Part shown: positions 17,729 to 27,535 of the stretch, in pieces
Layout of the letters: each line of letters opens with the position of its first letter
How positions within the stretch are numbered: the stretch's first letter is position 1
Source of the DNA: Gleimia hominis
GTDB lineage: Bacteria; Actinomycetota; Actinomycetes; Actinomycetales; Actinomycetaceae
Length of the DNA: 64,000 nucleotides
Direction of reading: 5' to 3'
NCBI RefSeq assembly: GCF_032085515.1
Contig: NZ_JASXSX010000001.1
Coordinates: 992,001 to 1,056,000 of the forward strand
The notes under the pieces: model-generated
Seen by the model: the letters and a program-made list of their open reading frames with translations, nothing else
Database searches by the model: none
What the model was told of the DNA's origin: nothing
Made by a program: the position numbers and the translations under genes

Positions 17729-17772
17729 TAACGCGCGCACCGCAGAGGTGGGATAACAGCTAGCCTGTAAGC

Positions 17773-18333
17773 ATGAGCACATTACAGATTTCCACACAGT
17801 TAGCTGACATCACTACTTTGACTGTTGACGCGATTGTTAATGCCGCGAACTCCAGTTTGCTTGGGGGCGGGGGCGTGGATGGAGCGATTCATCGCGCTGC
17901 CGGCCCCAAGCTGCTTGAAGCTTGTAAGCAACTTCGCGCCACATCCCTGCCAGATGGCCTGCCGGTGGGGCAAGCGGTGGCAACCAGCGGGTTTAACTTG
18001 CCGGCCCGCTGGGTGATACACACGGTTGGGCCCAATAAACGCGCCGGCCAAACTGACCCGCAGCTGCTGCGTAACGCGTTCACGAACAGCCTTAACGTAG
18101 CCACTGAGCTCGGTGCCCGCACTGTCGCGTTCCCCGCCATTTCCGGTGGTGTTTACGGGTGGGATATGCCTGAGGTCGCCCACCATGCCATTGCCGCGAT
18201 GCGCGCGTGGAAACCCGAAGAACGCTACACCACCGCAGAAGAAACCCCAGTTACGGAAGAGCCACAAGAAATCACGTTCGCACTATTCAGCGAAGATGCA
18301 AAACGGATCTTTGACCAAGAACTCTCCCGTTAA
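17773..18333 (+). CDS. Macro domain protein (ADP-ribose hydrolase family)
   Basis: Macro domain of the YmdB/MacroD class, which binds ADP-ribose and hydrolyses O-acetyl-ADP-ribose or ADP-ribosylated side chains. Ligand-site motifs: VDAIVNAANSSLLGGGGVDG (residues about 18-37) with the conserved Asn-Ala-Ala-Asn, and the second loop AISGGVYGWDM. The length of 186 residues suits a single-domain enzyme. It has no DarT-like or sirtuin-like partner next to it, so a general role in ADP-ribose metabolism is the safer reading than a toxin-antitoxin role. Convergent with the mrp gene 31 bases away. Confidence 0.93.
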   Translation: MSTLQISTQLADITTLTVDAIVNAANSSLLGGGGVDGAIHRAAGPKLLEACKQLRATSLPDGLPVGQAVATSGFNLPARWVIHTVGPNKRAGQTDPQLLRNAFTNSLNVATELGARTVAFPAISGGVYGWDMPEVAHHAIAAMRAWKPEERYTTAEETPVTEEPQEITFALFSEDAKRIFDQELSR

Positions 18334-18364
18334 GACGAGGCTCGCGGCGCAGCCCGAAACCGGA

Positions 18365-19483
18365 TTAAACGGGGCTGACCCCCAGGTTGCGGCCGGCAAG
18401 CCCGCGGGCGCGCTTACCCAGCGCGGTCGCAACCTCGCCGAGGGCGTCAGCAGCCGGCCCGGATTCCAGAGCCACGGGCTTACCAGCGTCGCCGCCCTCA
18501 CGCAAAGCAACATCCAACGGCACTTGAGCCAGCAAAGGCACTTGGTAACCAAGCTGGGCGCTCAACCTGTCCGCCACGGTTTGGCCCCCGCCCTCACCGA
18601 AAATATTTAAACGCGAACCGTCATCTTGCGGCAGGTAAGACATGTTCTCTACCACGCCAATTACCCGCTGGTTCGTCTGCTGTGCAATGGAACCAGCCCG
18701 CTCCGCCACTTCCGCAGCGGCGATCTGCGGGGTCGTGACCACCAAAATCTCCGAATTCGGTAGCAGCTGCGGAATCGAAATCGCTACGTCACCCGTACCC
18801 GGCGGCAAGTCCAGCAAGAGCACATCCAGGTCACCCCAGAACACGTCCGCCAAGAACTGTTGAATCGCCCGGTGCAGCATCGGACCACGCCACACTACGG
18901 CCTGGCCGTCCGGCACGAACATGCCGATCGAAATAACTTTCACCTCGTGCGCAATCGGGGGGATGATCATCCCGTCAATAACAGTTGGTTCGTGTTCAAC
19001 CCCCATCATTCGGGGGATGGAGAACCCGTAAATATCCGCGTCCACAACCCCAACCTTCAGACCCTGCTTCGCCATCGCAGCCGCCAGGTTCGCTGTCATT
19101 GAAGACTTCCCAACCCCGCCTTTACCGGAAGTCACGGCGATCACGCGGGTTAGGGAACCGGGTTTCGCAAACGGAATTTCTCGTTCCGTAACCCCACCGT
19201 TTAACTGTTCCCGCAGGGCCTTGCGCTGTTCCTCATTCATCGCACCCAGGTTGATGGTGACGGATTCAATCCCATCTTCTTTCAGTAGGCGCTGTTCCAC
19301 GTCGTTATTAATCGTGTCCTTGAGGGGACAGCCGGCGACGGTGAGGAGGATTCCCACGGTCACATGGGTGCCGTCAATTTCGACGGAGTCAACCATGTTT
19401 AGTTCAGTTATGGGCCGGCGAATTTCCGGATCTATGACGTCCTCTAACGCCTTACGTACAGACTCTTCGGTGACAACACTCAT
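18365..19483 (-). CDS. mrp: Mrp/NBP35 family Fe-S cluster carrier ATPase
   Basis: Cytosolic P-loop ATPase that carries or inserts iron-sulfur clusters. The N-terminal MIP18 (DUF59) domain covers about 1-85 (DPEIRRPITELNMV, AGCPLKDTI). The deviant Walker A, SGKGGVGKSS, is near residue 116-125, followed by DADIYGFSIPRMMG. The region ENMSY is followed by LPQDDGSRLNIFG and lacks the CxxC found in many Mrp proteins; actinobacterial forms often lack it. I use ATG 19483 (MSVVTEES) because relatives begin there; an in-frame ATG at 19492 adds three residues. No Shine-Dalgarno is seen, so leaderless translation is possible. Length 372 residues. Confidence 0.93.
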   Translation of the reverse strand: MSVVTEESVRKALEDVIDPEIRRPITELNMVDSVEIDGTHVTVGILLTVAGCPLKDTINNDVEQRLLKEDGIESVTINLGAMNEEQRKALREQLNGGVTEREIPFAKPGSLTRVIAVTSGKGGVGKSSMTANLAAAMAKQGLKVGVVDADIYGFSIPRMMGVEHEPTVIDGMIIPPIAHEVKVISIGMFVPDGQAVVWRGPMLHRAIQQFLADVFWGDLDVLLLDLPPGTGDVAISIPQLLPNSEILVVTTPQIAAAEVAERAGSIAQQTNQRVIGVVENMSYLPQDDGSRLNIFGEGGGQTVADRLSAQLGYQVPLLAQVPLDVALREGGDAGKPVALESGPAADALGEVATALGKRARGLAGRNLGVSPV

Positions 19484-19503
19484 GCATGCCATACTAGTAG
19501 ATG

Positions 19504-19534
19504 TTGCTGTAACTCTCCCAGTGCGGCATATAAT
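19504..19534 (+). promoter_or_regulatory. Candidate sigma-70-type promoter for the acyltransferase gene
   Basis: Consensus TATAAT at 19529-19534 with TTGCTG at 19504-19509; the 19-base spacer is long, so the -35 is doubtful. It would give a leader of about 30 bases before GTG 19573. Confidence 0.4.
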
Positions 19535-19572
19535 TTAGGTTCAGGAACGCAGGCGAGAAAGTTAGGGAAGTT

Positions 19573-21519
19573 GTGGAATCCGCTAATGTAGCATCCATGA
19601 AGAAGCGCCGAGTTAAGGGCCTTGACGGTCTGCGAACCATTGGTGCGATTGCAGTGCTTGCATACCACTTATCCCCATTTGCTCCCGGAGGTTTCTTGGG
19701 GGTCGACGTGTTCTTCGTGCTCTCCGGGTTCCTGATCACCGCGCTGCTCGTTAAGGAGCATCACAGATCGGGTCGCATCAACCTGTGGAGCTTCTGGCTG
19801 CGCCGTATCCGCCGCCTACTTCCCGCGTCCGCGTTGATGGCGGTGGTGACGTTAATTGTTGCGGGCACCGTGAGTATGGACCTGCTTGCGGGGATCCTCC
19901 CACAGTTCCTGGGGGTAATTACCTTTTCATATAACTGGGTGGAGATCGCTCGGGGCGCGTCTTATTTCGACCAGGCGAATCCGCATTTGTGGACGAACGT
20001 GTGGTCGCTTGCAGTTGAACAGCAGTTTTACTTACTTTGGCCCGCGATCGTCCTGCTGGTGATTCTTCTGAGGCGGGGCGTGCGTTGGATTGTGCCCACT
20101 TTGTTGGGGGCGTTGTCCGCCGGGTGGATGGCGTATTTGATTTCGAATGCGGATGATTTTACGCGCGCTTACCAGGGCAGTGATTCCCACGCGTTTTCCC
20201 TCATGGTGGGGGCCACGTTGGCGTTGGTTACGGCGAATCCGCTGGGGGTGGGCCGGCGGAGGTACCCGGTAGCACGTGGGGTTGGTGCTTGGCTCGGTTT
20301 GATTGGAATCGTGCTGTGCTGCTTGTACATTCCGGATAGTCAGACGTGGGTGTACCCGTGGGGCACGCTGTTGGCTTGTGTTTGTAGTGCGCTAGTTATC
20401 CAGGGTGTGCTTGGGCCGATTGATGAGCGTTACCCCGCGAAGCTCCTGGTGGGTTTGTTGGAGTGGAAGCCCGTTAAGTGGTTTGGCGTGCGTTCGTATG
20501 GGGTGTATTTGTGGCATTGGCCGGTGTGGGTGATTTTGTCGCACGAGTTACCGCACGTGGATACGTGGATCATTGGTTGCGTTGTGGTGGTTGTGTCCAT
20601 TGTGGCTGCGGCTTTGTCTTTCCGGTTTGTTGAGGAGCCGATGCGTCGCGATGGAATTGGCCACACGCTGCGGCGCTGGTTGGGCTCGTCGTGGGCGTTT
20701 ATGCGGCCTTCGCGTGGATACAAACCCGCGGCACTGGATTACGTTAAGTTTGTGACCCCACTGGTGGCGGTGATTGCCGTAGTGGGAGCCGTGGTTGGTT
20801 TCTTGATTGGGGCGCCAGAAAAAACTTCAGCTGAGTTAGCCGTGCAGAAAGGCCAGCAGGCGGTGCATGGCGATGAGACACATGATGGTAAGCAGGGCGA
20901 AGGTCCTCAGGAAGGTGCTAAACCGGGTTCGGGTAAGGAAGGCAAGGACCCCGGCGCCGGTAATACCGATGGGAATAAGGGTGAGTCTGCGGACGGGGAG
21001 TCTAAGAAGCCTGGTGGCTCTGGGCATGCGCCGCAAGTGGTGGGGAAGAATGTGACGGTGATTGGTGATTCCGTTACGCTCGCGGCCGCACCGGCGTTGC
21101 AGCAGGCGCTACCGGATGTGAGTGTGGATGCGGAAGTGTCGCGCGCGATGCCGGCAGGGATTTCTTTGGTTGAGTCTTTAAAGTCTGAGGGCGCGTTGCG
21201 GCCTTATGTGGTGTTGTCCTTGGCTACGAACTCCGCGGTGACAACTGAGCAGTTGGATCAACTGTATGAGCTGATTGGGAAGGACCATTATTTGGTGCTG
21301 GTGACCGCGTTTGGGCCGGAGCGGACCACGTGGATTGAGCCGAGTAATGACGTGATGCGCAGCTGGGCGGCTGGGAAAGACCGGGTGCAGCTCGCGGATT
21401 GGGCGGCTGCTATTGGAGCACATACCGAGAACCTGGCGGGAGACTACGTCCACCCCGACGGTCAAGGCGGGAAGTATTATGCGGAAGTAGTGAAAAAAGC
21501 ACTGACTTCGTTTAAATAG
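19573..21519 (+). CDS. Acyltransferase-3 / SGNH fusion (OafA-like O-acetyltransferase)
   Basis: Cell-envelope O-acyltransferase of 648 residues. The N-terminal AT3 domain (about 15-370) has ten or so hydrophobic segments, with the catalytic-type His in AYHLSPFAPGGFLGVDVFF and VFFVLSGFL. An extracellular linker rich in Lys, Gly and Glu (about 420-485) leads to an SGNH domain (about 490-648) with GDSV near residue 497 and DYVHPDG near the end, the nucleophile and Asp-His pair. Such fusions acetylate cell-wall polysaccharide or peptidoglycan; the target here is unknown. The GTG at 19573 closely follows GGGAAG; ATG 19597 is an alternative that would lose eight residues. Confidence 0.9.
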   Translation: MESANVASMKKRRVKGLDGLRTIGAIAVLAYHLSPFAPGGFLGVDVFFVLSGFLITALLVKEHHRSGRINLWSFWLRRIRRLLPASALMAVVTLIVAGTVSMDLLAGILPQFLGVITFSYNWVEIARGASYFDQANPHLWTNVWSLAVEQQFYLLWPAIVLLVILLRRGVRWIVPTLLGALSAGWMAYLISNADDFTRAYQGSDSHAFSLMVGATLALVTANPLGVGRRRYPVARGVGAWLGLIGIVLCCLYIPDSQTWVYPWGTLLACVCSALVIQGVLGPIDERYPAKLLVGLLEWKPVKWFGVRSYGVYLWHWPVWVILSHELPHVDTWIIGCVVVVVSIVAAALSFRFVEEPMRRDGIGHTLRRWLGSSWAFMRPSRGYKPAALDYVKFVTPLVAVIAVVGAVVGFLIGAPEKTSAELAVQKGQQAVHGDETHDGKQGEGPQEGAKPGSGKEGKDPGAGNTDGNKGESADGESKKPGGSGHAPQVVGKNVTVIGDSVTLAAAPALQQALPDVSVDAEVSRAMPAGISLVESLKSEGALRPYVVLSLATNSAVTTEQLDQLYELIGKDHYLVLVTAFGPERTTWIEPSNDVMRSWAAGKDRVQLADWAAAIGAHTENLAGDYVHPDGQGGKYYAEVVKKALTSFK

Positions 21520-21560
21520 TGGGTGAGAGAGGCAATTAGTTACCCCAAGGAGATTCGAGC

Positions 21561-22916
21561 GTGAAACGGAAAGCAAACAAGCAACATCAGCATGTTGCAG
21601 ATCTACATTTCGACACGAAAGATGGTCGGAAAAGCTTTTGGTCCACCATAATTTCCATCTGGCTAGGTACCACAATGGAGTACGTAGACTTTGCTCTGTA
21701 CGGGCTTGCCGCGGGCCTTGTTTTCGGCGACGTATTCTTCCCAGAGCAAACCCCAATCGTTGCCCTTTTGTCTTCGTTCGCCACTTGGGCCGTTGGGTTC
21801 ATCGCCCGACCAATCGGAGCGATTGTTCTCGGTAAACTCGGTGACACTCACGGGCGCAAGACGATCCTGATCGTAACGGTAGCTTTAATGGGAATCTCCA
21901 CAACCTCTATTGGTCTGATCCCGAGTTACCACAGTATTGGGTTCTGGGCTCCATTGTTGCTGGTGCTTTGTCGATTAGGACAAGGGTTTGGAGCTGGAGC
22001 AGAACTATCTGGTGGCGCCGTCATGCTGGCCGAGTCTGCGCCCTCAAAACGACGCGGTTTAATTACTTCTTTAATCGGTGTCGGGTCTAATAGTGGTACC
22101 CTGCTTGCTTCCACCGTGTGGCTGCTGGTGCTCTTGCTTCCTCACGACCAAATAATGTCGTGGGGGTGGCGCATTCCATTCTTATGCTCATTCTTGGTCG
22201 CCTTGCTAGCACTCTTGCTGCGCAGAACTATGAAAGAAAGCCCAGTTTTCCAAGAGTTTCAAAAAACTAAAGAAAAATGGGTTTCGGAAGCGAAAACTCA
22301 AACGGAAACGAATGCCGGTTGGAAGGCCTTCTTTGTAATGATGGGCCTGCGGATTGGTGAAAATGGGCCCTCGTACATTGCACAGGGTTTCTTGGTGGGG
22401 TATGTGGTGAAGGCACTATCGATTGATAAATCGGTACCAACGACGGCTGTGTTCGTAGCATCTATATTGGGTTTCGTAGTGATCCCACTATCTGGCTGGT
22501 TAACAGACAAATTTGGACGCAGAATCGTTTACCGCTATTTCTGCCTAGCACTAGTACTCTACGGGATACCAGCTTTCTACCTGATGGAATCGCGCAACCC
22601 CTGGATTGTAGGAACCGTAATCGTTGTGGGAATGTGCATTGCTTCGCTAGGAATTTTTGGTGCACAAGCCGCGTACGGCGTGGAACTTTTTGGAGTTCAA
22701 CACCGCTACTCAAAGATGGCAGTTGCGAAAGAGCTAGGTTCGATACTCTCTGGTGGAACGGCTCCCATGGTGGCTTCCGCACTGCTCGCCGCCAGCGGAT
22801 CGTGGATTCCACTTGCTGCTTATTTTGTCGTTATGGCGAGTATCGGCTTGGCAACAACGTTTGTGGCCCCGGAAACGCGTGGGCGCAACCTGTCGCTGAT
22901 GGACGACGCGATCTAG
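21561..22916 (+). CDS. MFS transporter, metabolite:H+ symporter (MHS) family
   Basis: Twelve-helix secondary transporter of 451 residues. MHS-type signatures: GTTMEYVDFALYG at the first helix, the RPIGAIVLGKLGDTHGRK loop between helices 2 and 3, GQGFGAGAELSGGAVMLAE in helix 4, and a second DKFGRRIVYR loop after helix 7. The GTG at 21561 follows AAGGAGA. The nucleoside hydrolase gene starts only 15 bases downstream, so the natural reading is an uptake carrier for a nucleoside or related metabolite; known MHS members mostly carry organic acids, proline or betaine, so the substrate is uncertain. No damage seen. Confidence 0.88.
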   Translation: MKRKANKQHQHVADLHFDTKDGRKSFWSTIISIWLGTTMEYVDFALYGLAAGLVFGDVFFPEQTPIVALLSSFATWAVGFIARPIGAIVLGKLGDTHGRKTILIVTVALMGISTTSIGLIPSYHSIGFWAPLLLVLCRLGQGFGAGAELSGGAVMLAESAPSKRRGLITSLIGVGSNSGTLLASTVWLLVLLLPHDQIMSWGWRIPFLCSFLVALLALLLRRTMKESPVFQEFQKTKEKWVSEAKTQTETNAGWKAFFVMMGLRIGENGPSYIAQGFLVGYVVKALSIDKSVPTTAVFVASILGFVVIPLSGWLTDKFGRRIVYRYFCLALVLYGIPAFYLMESRNPWIVGTVIVVGMCIASLGIFGAQAAYGVELFGVQHRYSKMAVAKELGSILSGGTAPMVASALLAASGSWIPLAAYFVVMASIGLATTFVAPETRGRNLSLMDDAI

Positions 22917-22931
22917 AGAGACTGCAACACC

Positions 22932-23957
22932 ATGCGCGTAATCGTTGATTGTGATCCTGGGAACGGTATCCCAGGGGCAAATGTGGACGATGGGTTGGCT
23001 CTAACATACGCACTGGCAGCGAAGGAGCTTGAAGTAGCTGCTATATGGACCGTATTTGGAAACACTTCACCTGAGGAGGGTGCGGCTTCGGCTTCGAAAA
23101 TAGTCCAAGCATTCGTTCGTAGTTCGAAACAGGACACTCATATTCCCATACGCGTAGGCTCGAGTTCGCCTTTATCAGGTAACGCCCGCGCATGGAGGGC
23201 AAAACTAGATGCGCCAAGCCAGGATCCGTCCGTCTGTGCACTGTGGGGAATCGATGGTTGCGCCGAACGAAATTGGGATCCACAAACAAACCGCCGTGCT
23301 ACTGCACTGCAAAACATGGCTGAAGATCTGCTTTGTGCTCGGGAACCCACAACCCTTGTGTGTATTGGTCCGCTTACGAATATTGCGAGACTGATTACGA
23401 ATTACCCGCAAGTAGCAGCAAAAATTAAACAAATATCGTTGATGGGTGGCTACTTTAAACAAACTAGTGAGGTTGACACCAATTTTGCGGTTGACCCACG
23501 AGCTGCGCAAGTAGTCCTGTCCTCTAAGATTCCTATCTGGATGATCCCACTTGACGTAACGCGCACAACTTGTTTGACGCTACAGGAGTGGCGTGAAATT
23601 AAACAGAGTGCGCATGATCTAACAGCTTCGAATTTATGCTCTCGACAGGATGCTCCCATCGACTGGTCCGCTCGAGAAGCCGGTGCTATTGCAGAGGGAA
23701 TCTCAAAATGGTTGGAGCCCTGGATACGGTACAGCGCGCAAACCCGGCCAGTGGACGGAATGTGGATTCACGATCTACTTGCAGTCGCGCATCTGGTAAA
23801 TCCGGATGTACTGCACTGGAGCGCAGAACCTACAGCGGTAAGCGTGCTCCCTAATGGAAAAACAATAATAAGCCCGACTGGTTGTCCCACAAGGATTGCG
23901 AAAAGTGCCGATAACCAACTACTAATATCCGACTGGGCACGAACAGTATTCGGATGA
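22932..23957 (+). CDS. Nucleoside hydrolase (IU-NH superfamily)
   Basis: Hydrolyses the N-glycosidic bond of nucleosides to free base and ribose. The N-terminal Asp cluster that holds calcium reads DCDPGNGIPGANVDD, longer than the usual DTDPGIDD, an expansion placed between the first and last Asp. Other family elements: VCIGPLTNIARLI, SLMGGYF, DPRAAQVVLSS and, in the C-terminal part, MWIHDLLAV with a His-Asp pair. The length of 341 residues fits. It follows the MHS carrier with a 15-base gap and likely uses its imported substrate. It adds a phosphate-independent route beside the phosphorylases at 2.2-7.4 kb. Confidence 0.9.
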   Translation: MRVIVDCDPGNGIPGANVDDGLALTYALAAKELEVAAIWTVFGNTSPEEGAASASKIVQAFVRSSKQDTHIPIRVGSSSPLSGNARAWRAKLDAPSQDPSVCALWGIDGCAERNWDPQTNRRATALQNMAEDLLCAREPTTLVCIGPLTNIARLITNYPQVAAKIKQISLMGGYFKQTSEVDTNFAVDPRAAQVVLSSKIPIWMIPLDVTRTTCLTLQEWREIKQSAHDLTASNLCSRQDAPIDWSAREAGAIAEGISKWLEPWIRYSAQTRPVDGMWIHDLLAVAHLVNPDVLHWSAEPTAVSVLPNGKTIISPTGCPTRIAKSADNQLLISDWARTVFG

Positions 23958-24035
23958 AATACCGCGGGCACTAGTCTCAGCTGTTTTCTGGACTTAAATA
24001 ATCTCGGCTTCGAGGATTTAAACGCAATCTGCTTA

Positions 24036-24074
24036 GAAAAACATGGGCTTGCCTGAGTTTAACAGGCAAGCCCA
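24036..24074 (-). terminator. Bidirectional hairpin terminator (strongest on minus strand)
   Basis: A perfect 12-bp stem pairs 24044-24055 (TGGGCTTGCCTG) with 24063-24074, loop AGTTTAA. On the minus strand it is followed by TGTTTTTC, ideal for ending the beta-galactosidase transcript; on the plus strand the tail is weaker (CTGGTTTA). Confidence 0.85.
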
Positions 24075-24151
24075 CTGGTTTATATCACTAGGTCAGCATC
24101 TCCAACTAGTAGGGGCCAACTATTATTACGGCCCAACAAGTAGTAAGACGG

Positions 24152-27100
24152 CTACCGTCTGTCGATTCCTTTGAACGAGAACGCGAACTCCATTGGGCCA
24201 GCTGGGATCCGGTACTGCGGCAGAGTTTCCGCACCCCACGCGTTATCACCACCCACACCGCGCCGCGCCAAGGCCGGGCGAATATGCGTATACAACGGGT
24301 ACGGCAACTCGTTCGGATGCCGAGCCTGCTCCACCTGGAACGGGTTCCACGGCAACGCCGAGAACTCCATCGGGGTATCGGCCTGCAACCGCACGCCAAA
24401 CCCGTCCTCAGACGTCACTTCTACCCAACGCACACCCACGTGATTACCAGACTCCTGCGGACGCAAATAATGCGCAAAATCCGACCGCGTATCCGACTCC
24501 CACACGCCCAAACGCGCCCCCAAACACCGGTCCGAATAGGTTTCATCAGGGCCCGCACCGTAAAAACGGATCTGATCCAAATCCGAATCCACCGTCAACA
24601 ACATCCCAAACTCCGGCAAATCCGGTAAAGAACTATCACAGTCCAAACGCTCCACCACATGCACAGTTCCATCCAAACCAACGCGGTAAGAAACCGTGCA
24701 CGTAGCCTCAAACGGGGGAGTGGGAATCCGGTAATCATAACTAATCACCACAAACTGCCCATCAACCCGCGCCTGAAGATCCATCGACTGATCCTCCAAA
24801 CGCGGCCACGCAGACGCCATCGCCCACACCGCATCATCAAACGAAGAATGCCAACCCCGCTCATTAGACGTGGGCGCATGCCAAAAATTCGGTTTCGGCG
24901 ACGTACGCAACAACTCCCGCATCGACCCTGGAGTCTCACCAAACTTATACGACGTCATCCCCTGCGTAGTCCTAGAAAACAACGCGCTAAAATTCGGGCC
25001 CGACACCCCAATATTATGAATCCCCGTGATCACCCGCGGCGCTTCACGCACCTCAACTGCGCAGCCAGCGGGTGCGGCCGCACTTGTATCGGCATCACCA
25101 CCGGCAGGCGCGGCTGTACCGCCGCCAACAGTGTGCGCACGCGCGGCAGCAGGGGCGCCAATCGTAGTCACAGGCGCGTCAGTAAGCCCACCAACGCACG
25201 CACCGAGCGCAGCTGAACGTGAAGTGGGGAACACAGCCTCAAGATTTGCAACCTCAAAACCCGCCTTCGCATACGCAGTATCGGCCTTCAACAAGAACGA
25301 AACATCCACAATGCACTCGCCCGAAACCGTCTCTTCAGGTAGCGCAAACGGAAGGGGATAACTGCGGGTCTCACCCGGCGACACATCCGTGTCCACCACC
25401 GCGGTCTGCAACGTCGTCCCCTCATCGCGCAACGTCACCTTGCAAATGAACCGTGAACTATTCGTAAAGTTATACAAGTTAGAGACCGTGAACGTATCCT
25501 CTTCCACAGATCCCGTCAACTTCTGGTAAACAAACTTAGCTTCCTGCACCGGAGGTTTCGGGCTCCGATCCGCATAATACAAACCATTGCCGCAAAAGTC
25601 CTCATCATTAGGGGCATCGCCATGATCGCCACCGTAAGCCATGTACTCGTTGCCATACCGATCCACAGCCAACAACGCCTGATCCGCAAAATCCCAAATA
25701 AAACCACCTTGAAAACGCGGCAAACTCTGCATCAAATCAGTGTAAAGATGCACCGCACCAAAAGAGTTCCCCATGCAGTGCGCAAACTCGGCCAAAATAA
25801 ACGGCTTATCCGCATTCTCCTCAACAAACTGCGGGACCTTCGCAGCGGGCATATACATGCGGCTATGCACATCACTCGTATCCGGATAGCGATTATCAAT
25901 CGACGTACCCTCGTAATGCACCGGCCGGTCATCTACCCTGCGCAGATACTGGCCGACCTCAAAAATATTCTTTCCCCCATACGACTCGTTGCCGCACGAC
26001 CACATCACCACGCACGCATGGTTCTTATCGCGCTCAAACATGCTCGCCGCCCGGTCCAAAGTCGCGGCCGACCAATCCTCAGAATCCCCCGGAACCGCAT
26101 GCGAAACCGGAAGCCGGCGGTACTCCAACATGTCGAACAAACCATGCGTTTCCAGGTTCACCTCATCCATCACATAGAACCCATATTCATCCGCCAGCTC
26201 GTAGAAGAACGAGTTATTCGGATAGTGGCTCGTGCGAATCGCATTCACCCCCAGCCGTTTCAAGGTCACCAAATCCCGCTCCGTCTGCTCCCTGGTGATC
26301 GTGCGCCCATCCAAACAGAACTCGTGCCGGTTGACCCCGTGGAACACAATGCGCTCACCGTTGATCTTCAACAAACCGTTTTCAATCCCGAACCGGCGCA
26401 CCCCGACCCGCAAAGGCACTACCTCAACAGGTTCCCCGGCCCGGTCACGCACCACAAGCGTGCCTTTATACAGATGAGGATCTTCAGCACTCCACAGCCG
26501 CGGGCGCTCCACCACCAGCCGCAACCGATGATGCTTACCACGCGCAGGCGTGGCCGCAGTGCTACTCTCTGGATCGTCTGGGGCGGCTTCACCGCTGCTT
26601 GCGTGCTCGTTTGTGGCGGCTTCACCGCTACTTGCGCGCTCGTTTGTGGCGGCCCCACCCTCAGGCTGCGCAGAGAATTCCCCCACGCCATCCAGGTGGG
26701 CAACCACGCTGCCCTCACCAATTACTTCCACATCCAGGGTTACGGTGGCGCGTGCAAAATCCTCACTCAACCGCGTGGAAACGGCCAAATCATAAGCGTG
26801 GGTACGCGGGTACCTGCGCAAGTTTACGCTGCGGAACAAACCGGAGAACCGGAAGAAATCCTGGTCCTCCAACCACGAACCCGAACACCACTTAAAAACC
26901 TGCACCGCCAGGCGGTTATTGTGCAGCTTAACTAACTCGGTGACATCAAACTCAGAAGGTGAAAACGAATCCTCCGAATACCCCACGTACCGGCCGTTGA
27001 GCCACACCGCGAGCGCACTCTCGGCCCCCTCAAACACAATCGTCACCCGCTCACCGGGCCCCACCTGGCTATCTAAATCAAAATCCTTCACGTAACACGC

Positions 27101-27451
27101 AGTCGGATTCGACTCGGTAGGTACCTGCGGCGGGTTCACATCAAACAAGCCATCCCACGGATACTGCTTATTCGTGTACTGCGACTGATCATAACCCTGC
27201 GTTTGAATATGCCCCGGAACCCGAATCGAATCCCACAATGAAGTGTCGAAAGCTGGTTCTGCGAACCCATCCACAACCTCATGCGGATTCTTAGCTAAAT
27301 GGAACTTCCAAGTGCCATCTAGACACTGAACCAAACTGGAATCACCGCGCTCACACTCCCGCGCGGAAGCGTAGAAAGCATGGTCAGAATGCGGCCTCAT
27401 CCTATTTTCAGAAACGAAACGCGGGTTTGCCAGGTTATCAATAGAAAACAC
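24152..27451 (-). CDS. lacZ: Beta-galactosidase, GH2 family (LacZ type)
   Basis: Releases terminal beta-galactose. A long LacZ-type protein of 1,099 residues: jelly-roll domain from about 45 (GTWKFHLAKNP), Ig-like domains, TIM barrel about 330-620, and C-terminal beta-galactosidase small-chain domains. Acid/base Glu near 487 in WSCGNESYGG; nucleophile Glu near 553 in ILAEFAHCMGNS; LNRHEFC-like GVNRHEF metal region. There is no signal peptide, so it acts in the cytosol on imported oligosaccharide. Two Ala/Ser/Gly-rich inserts (a 33-bp in-frame repeat at 26582-26647 and another at about 25040-25160) enlarge it. GTG start with GGAAGGA. Downstream of the sugar permeases. Confidence 0.95.
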   Translation of the reverse strand: MFSIDNLANPRFVSENRMRPHSDHAFYASARECERGDSSLVQCLDGTWKFHLAKNPHEVVDGFAEPAFDTSLWDSIRVPGHIQTQGYDQSQYTNKQYPWDGLFDVNPPQVPTESNPTACYVKDFDLDSQVGPGERVTIVFEGAESALAVWLNGRYVGYSEDSFSPSEFDVTELVKLHNNRLAVQVFKWCSGSWLEDQDFFRFSGLFRSVNLRRYPRTHAYDLAVSTRLSEDFARATVTLDVEVIGEGSVVAHLDGVGEFSAQPEGGAATNERASSGEAATNEHASSGEAAPDDPESSTAATPARGKHHRLRLVVERPRLWSAEDPHLYKGTLVVRDRAGEPVEVVPLRVGVRRFGIENGLLKINGERIVFHGVNRHEFCLDGRTITREQTERDLVTLKRLGVNAIRTSHYPNNSFFYELADEYGFYVMDEVNLETHGLFDMLEYRRLPVSHAVPGDSEDWSAATLDRAASMFERDKNHACVVMWSCGNESYGGKNIFEVGQYLRRVDDRPVHYEGTSIDNRYPDTSDVHSRMYMPAAKVPQFVEENADKPFILAEFAHCMGNSFGAVHLYTDLMQSLPRFQGGFIWDFADQALLAVDRYGNEYMAYGGDHGDAPNDEDFCGNGLYYADRSPKPPVQEAKFVYQKLTGSVEEDTFTVSNLYNFTNSSRFICKVTLRDEGTTLQTAVVDTDVSPGETRSYPLPFALPEETVSGECIVDVSFLLKADTAYAKAGFEVANLEAVFPTSRSAALGACVGGLTDAPVTTIGAPAAARAHTVGGGTAAPAGGDADTSAAAPAGCAVEVREAPRVITGIHNIGVSGPNFSALFSRTTQGMTSYKFGETPGSMRELLRTSPKPNFWHAPTSNERGWHSSFDDAVWAMASAWPRLEDQSMDLQARVDGQFVVISYDYRIPTPPFEATCTVSYRVGLDGTVHVVERLDCDSSLPDLPEFGMLLTVDSDLDQIRFYGAGPDETYSDRCLGARLGVWESDTRSDFAHYLRPQESGNHVGVRWVEVTSEDGFGVRLQADTPMEFSALPWNPFQVEQARHPNELPYPLYTHIRPALARRGVGGDNAWGAETLPQYRIPAGPMEFAFSFKGIDRR

Positions 27452-27535
27452 GAGGGTCCTTCCGAACTAGAGGGAACTTGCTACGGCCAGAGGAAACCGA
27501 CGCGTGTCAGAGGGGAACTGGCCAGAAAAGTGGCG

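Noticed and set aside
17773..18333. Macro-domain protein as the antitoxin of a DarTG pair
   Set aside because: No DarT-like ADP-ribosyltransferase gene is adjacent; its neighbours are a DUF5067-like gene and mrp.
25622..26935. A 437-codon plus-strand open frame opposite lacZ
   Set aside because: It is Arg/His/Pro-rich, has no Shine-Dalgarno and exactly shadows a conserved GH2 gene on the other strand; GC-rich codon use explains it.
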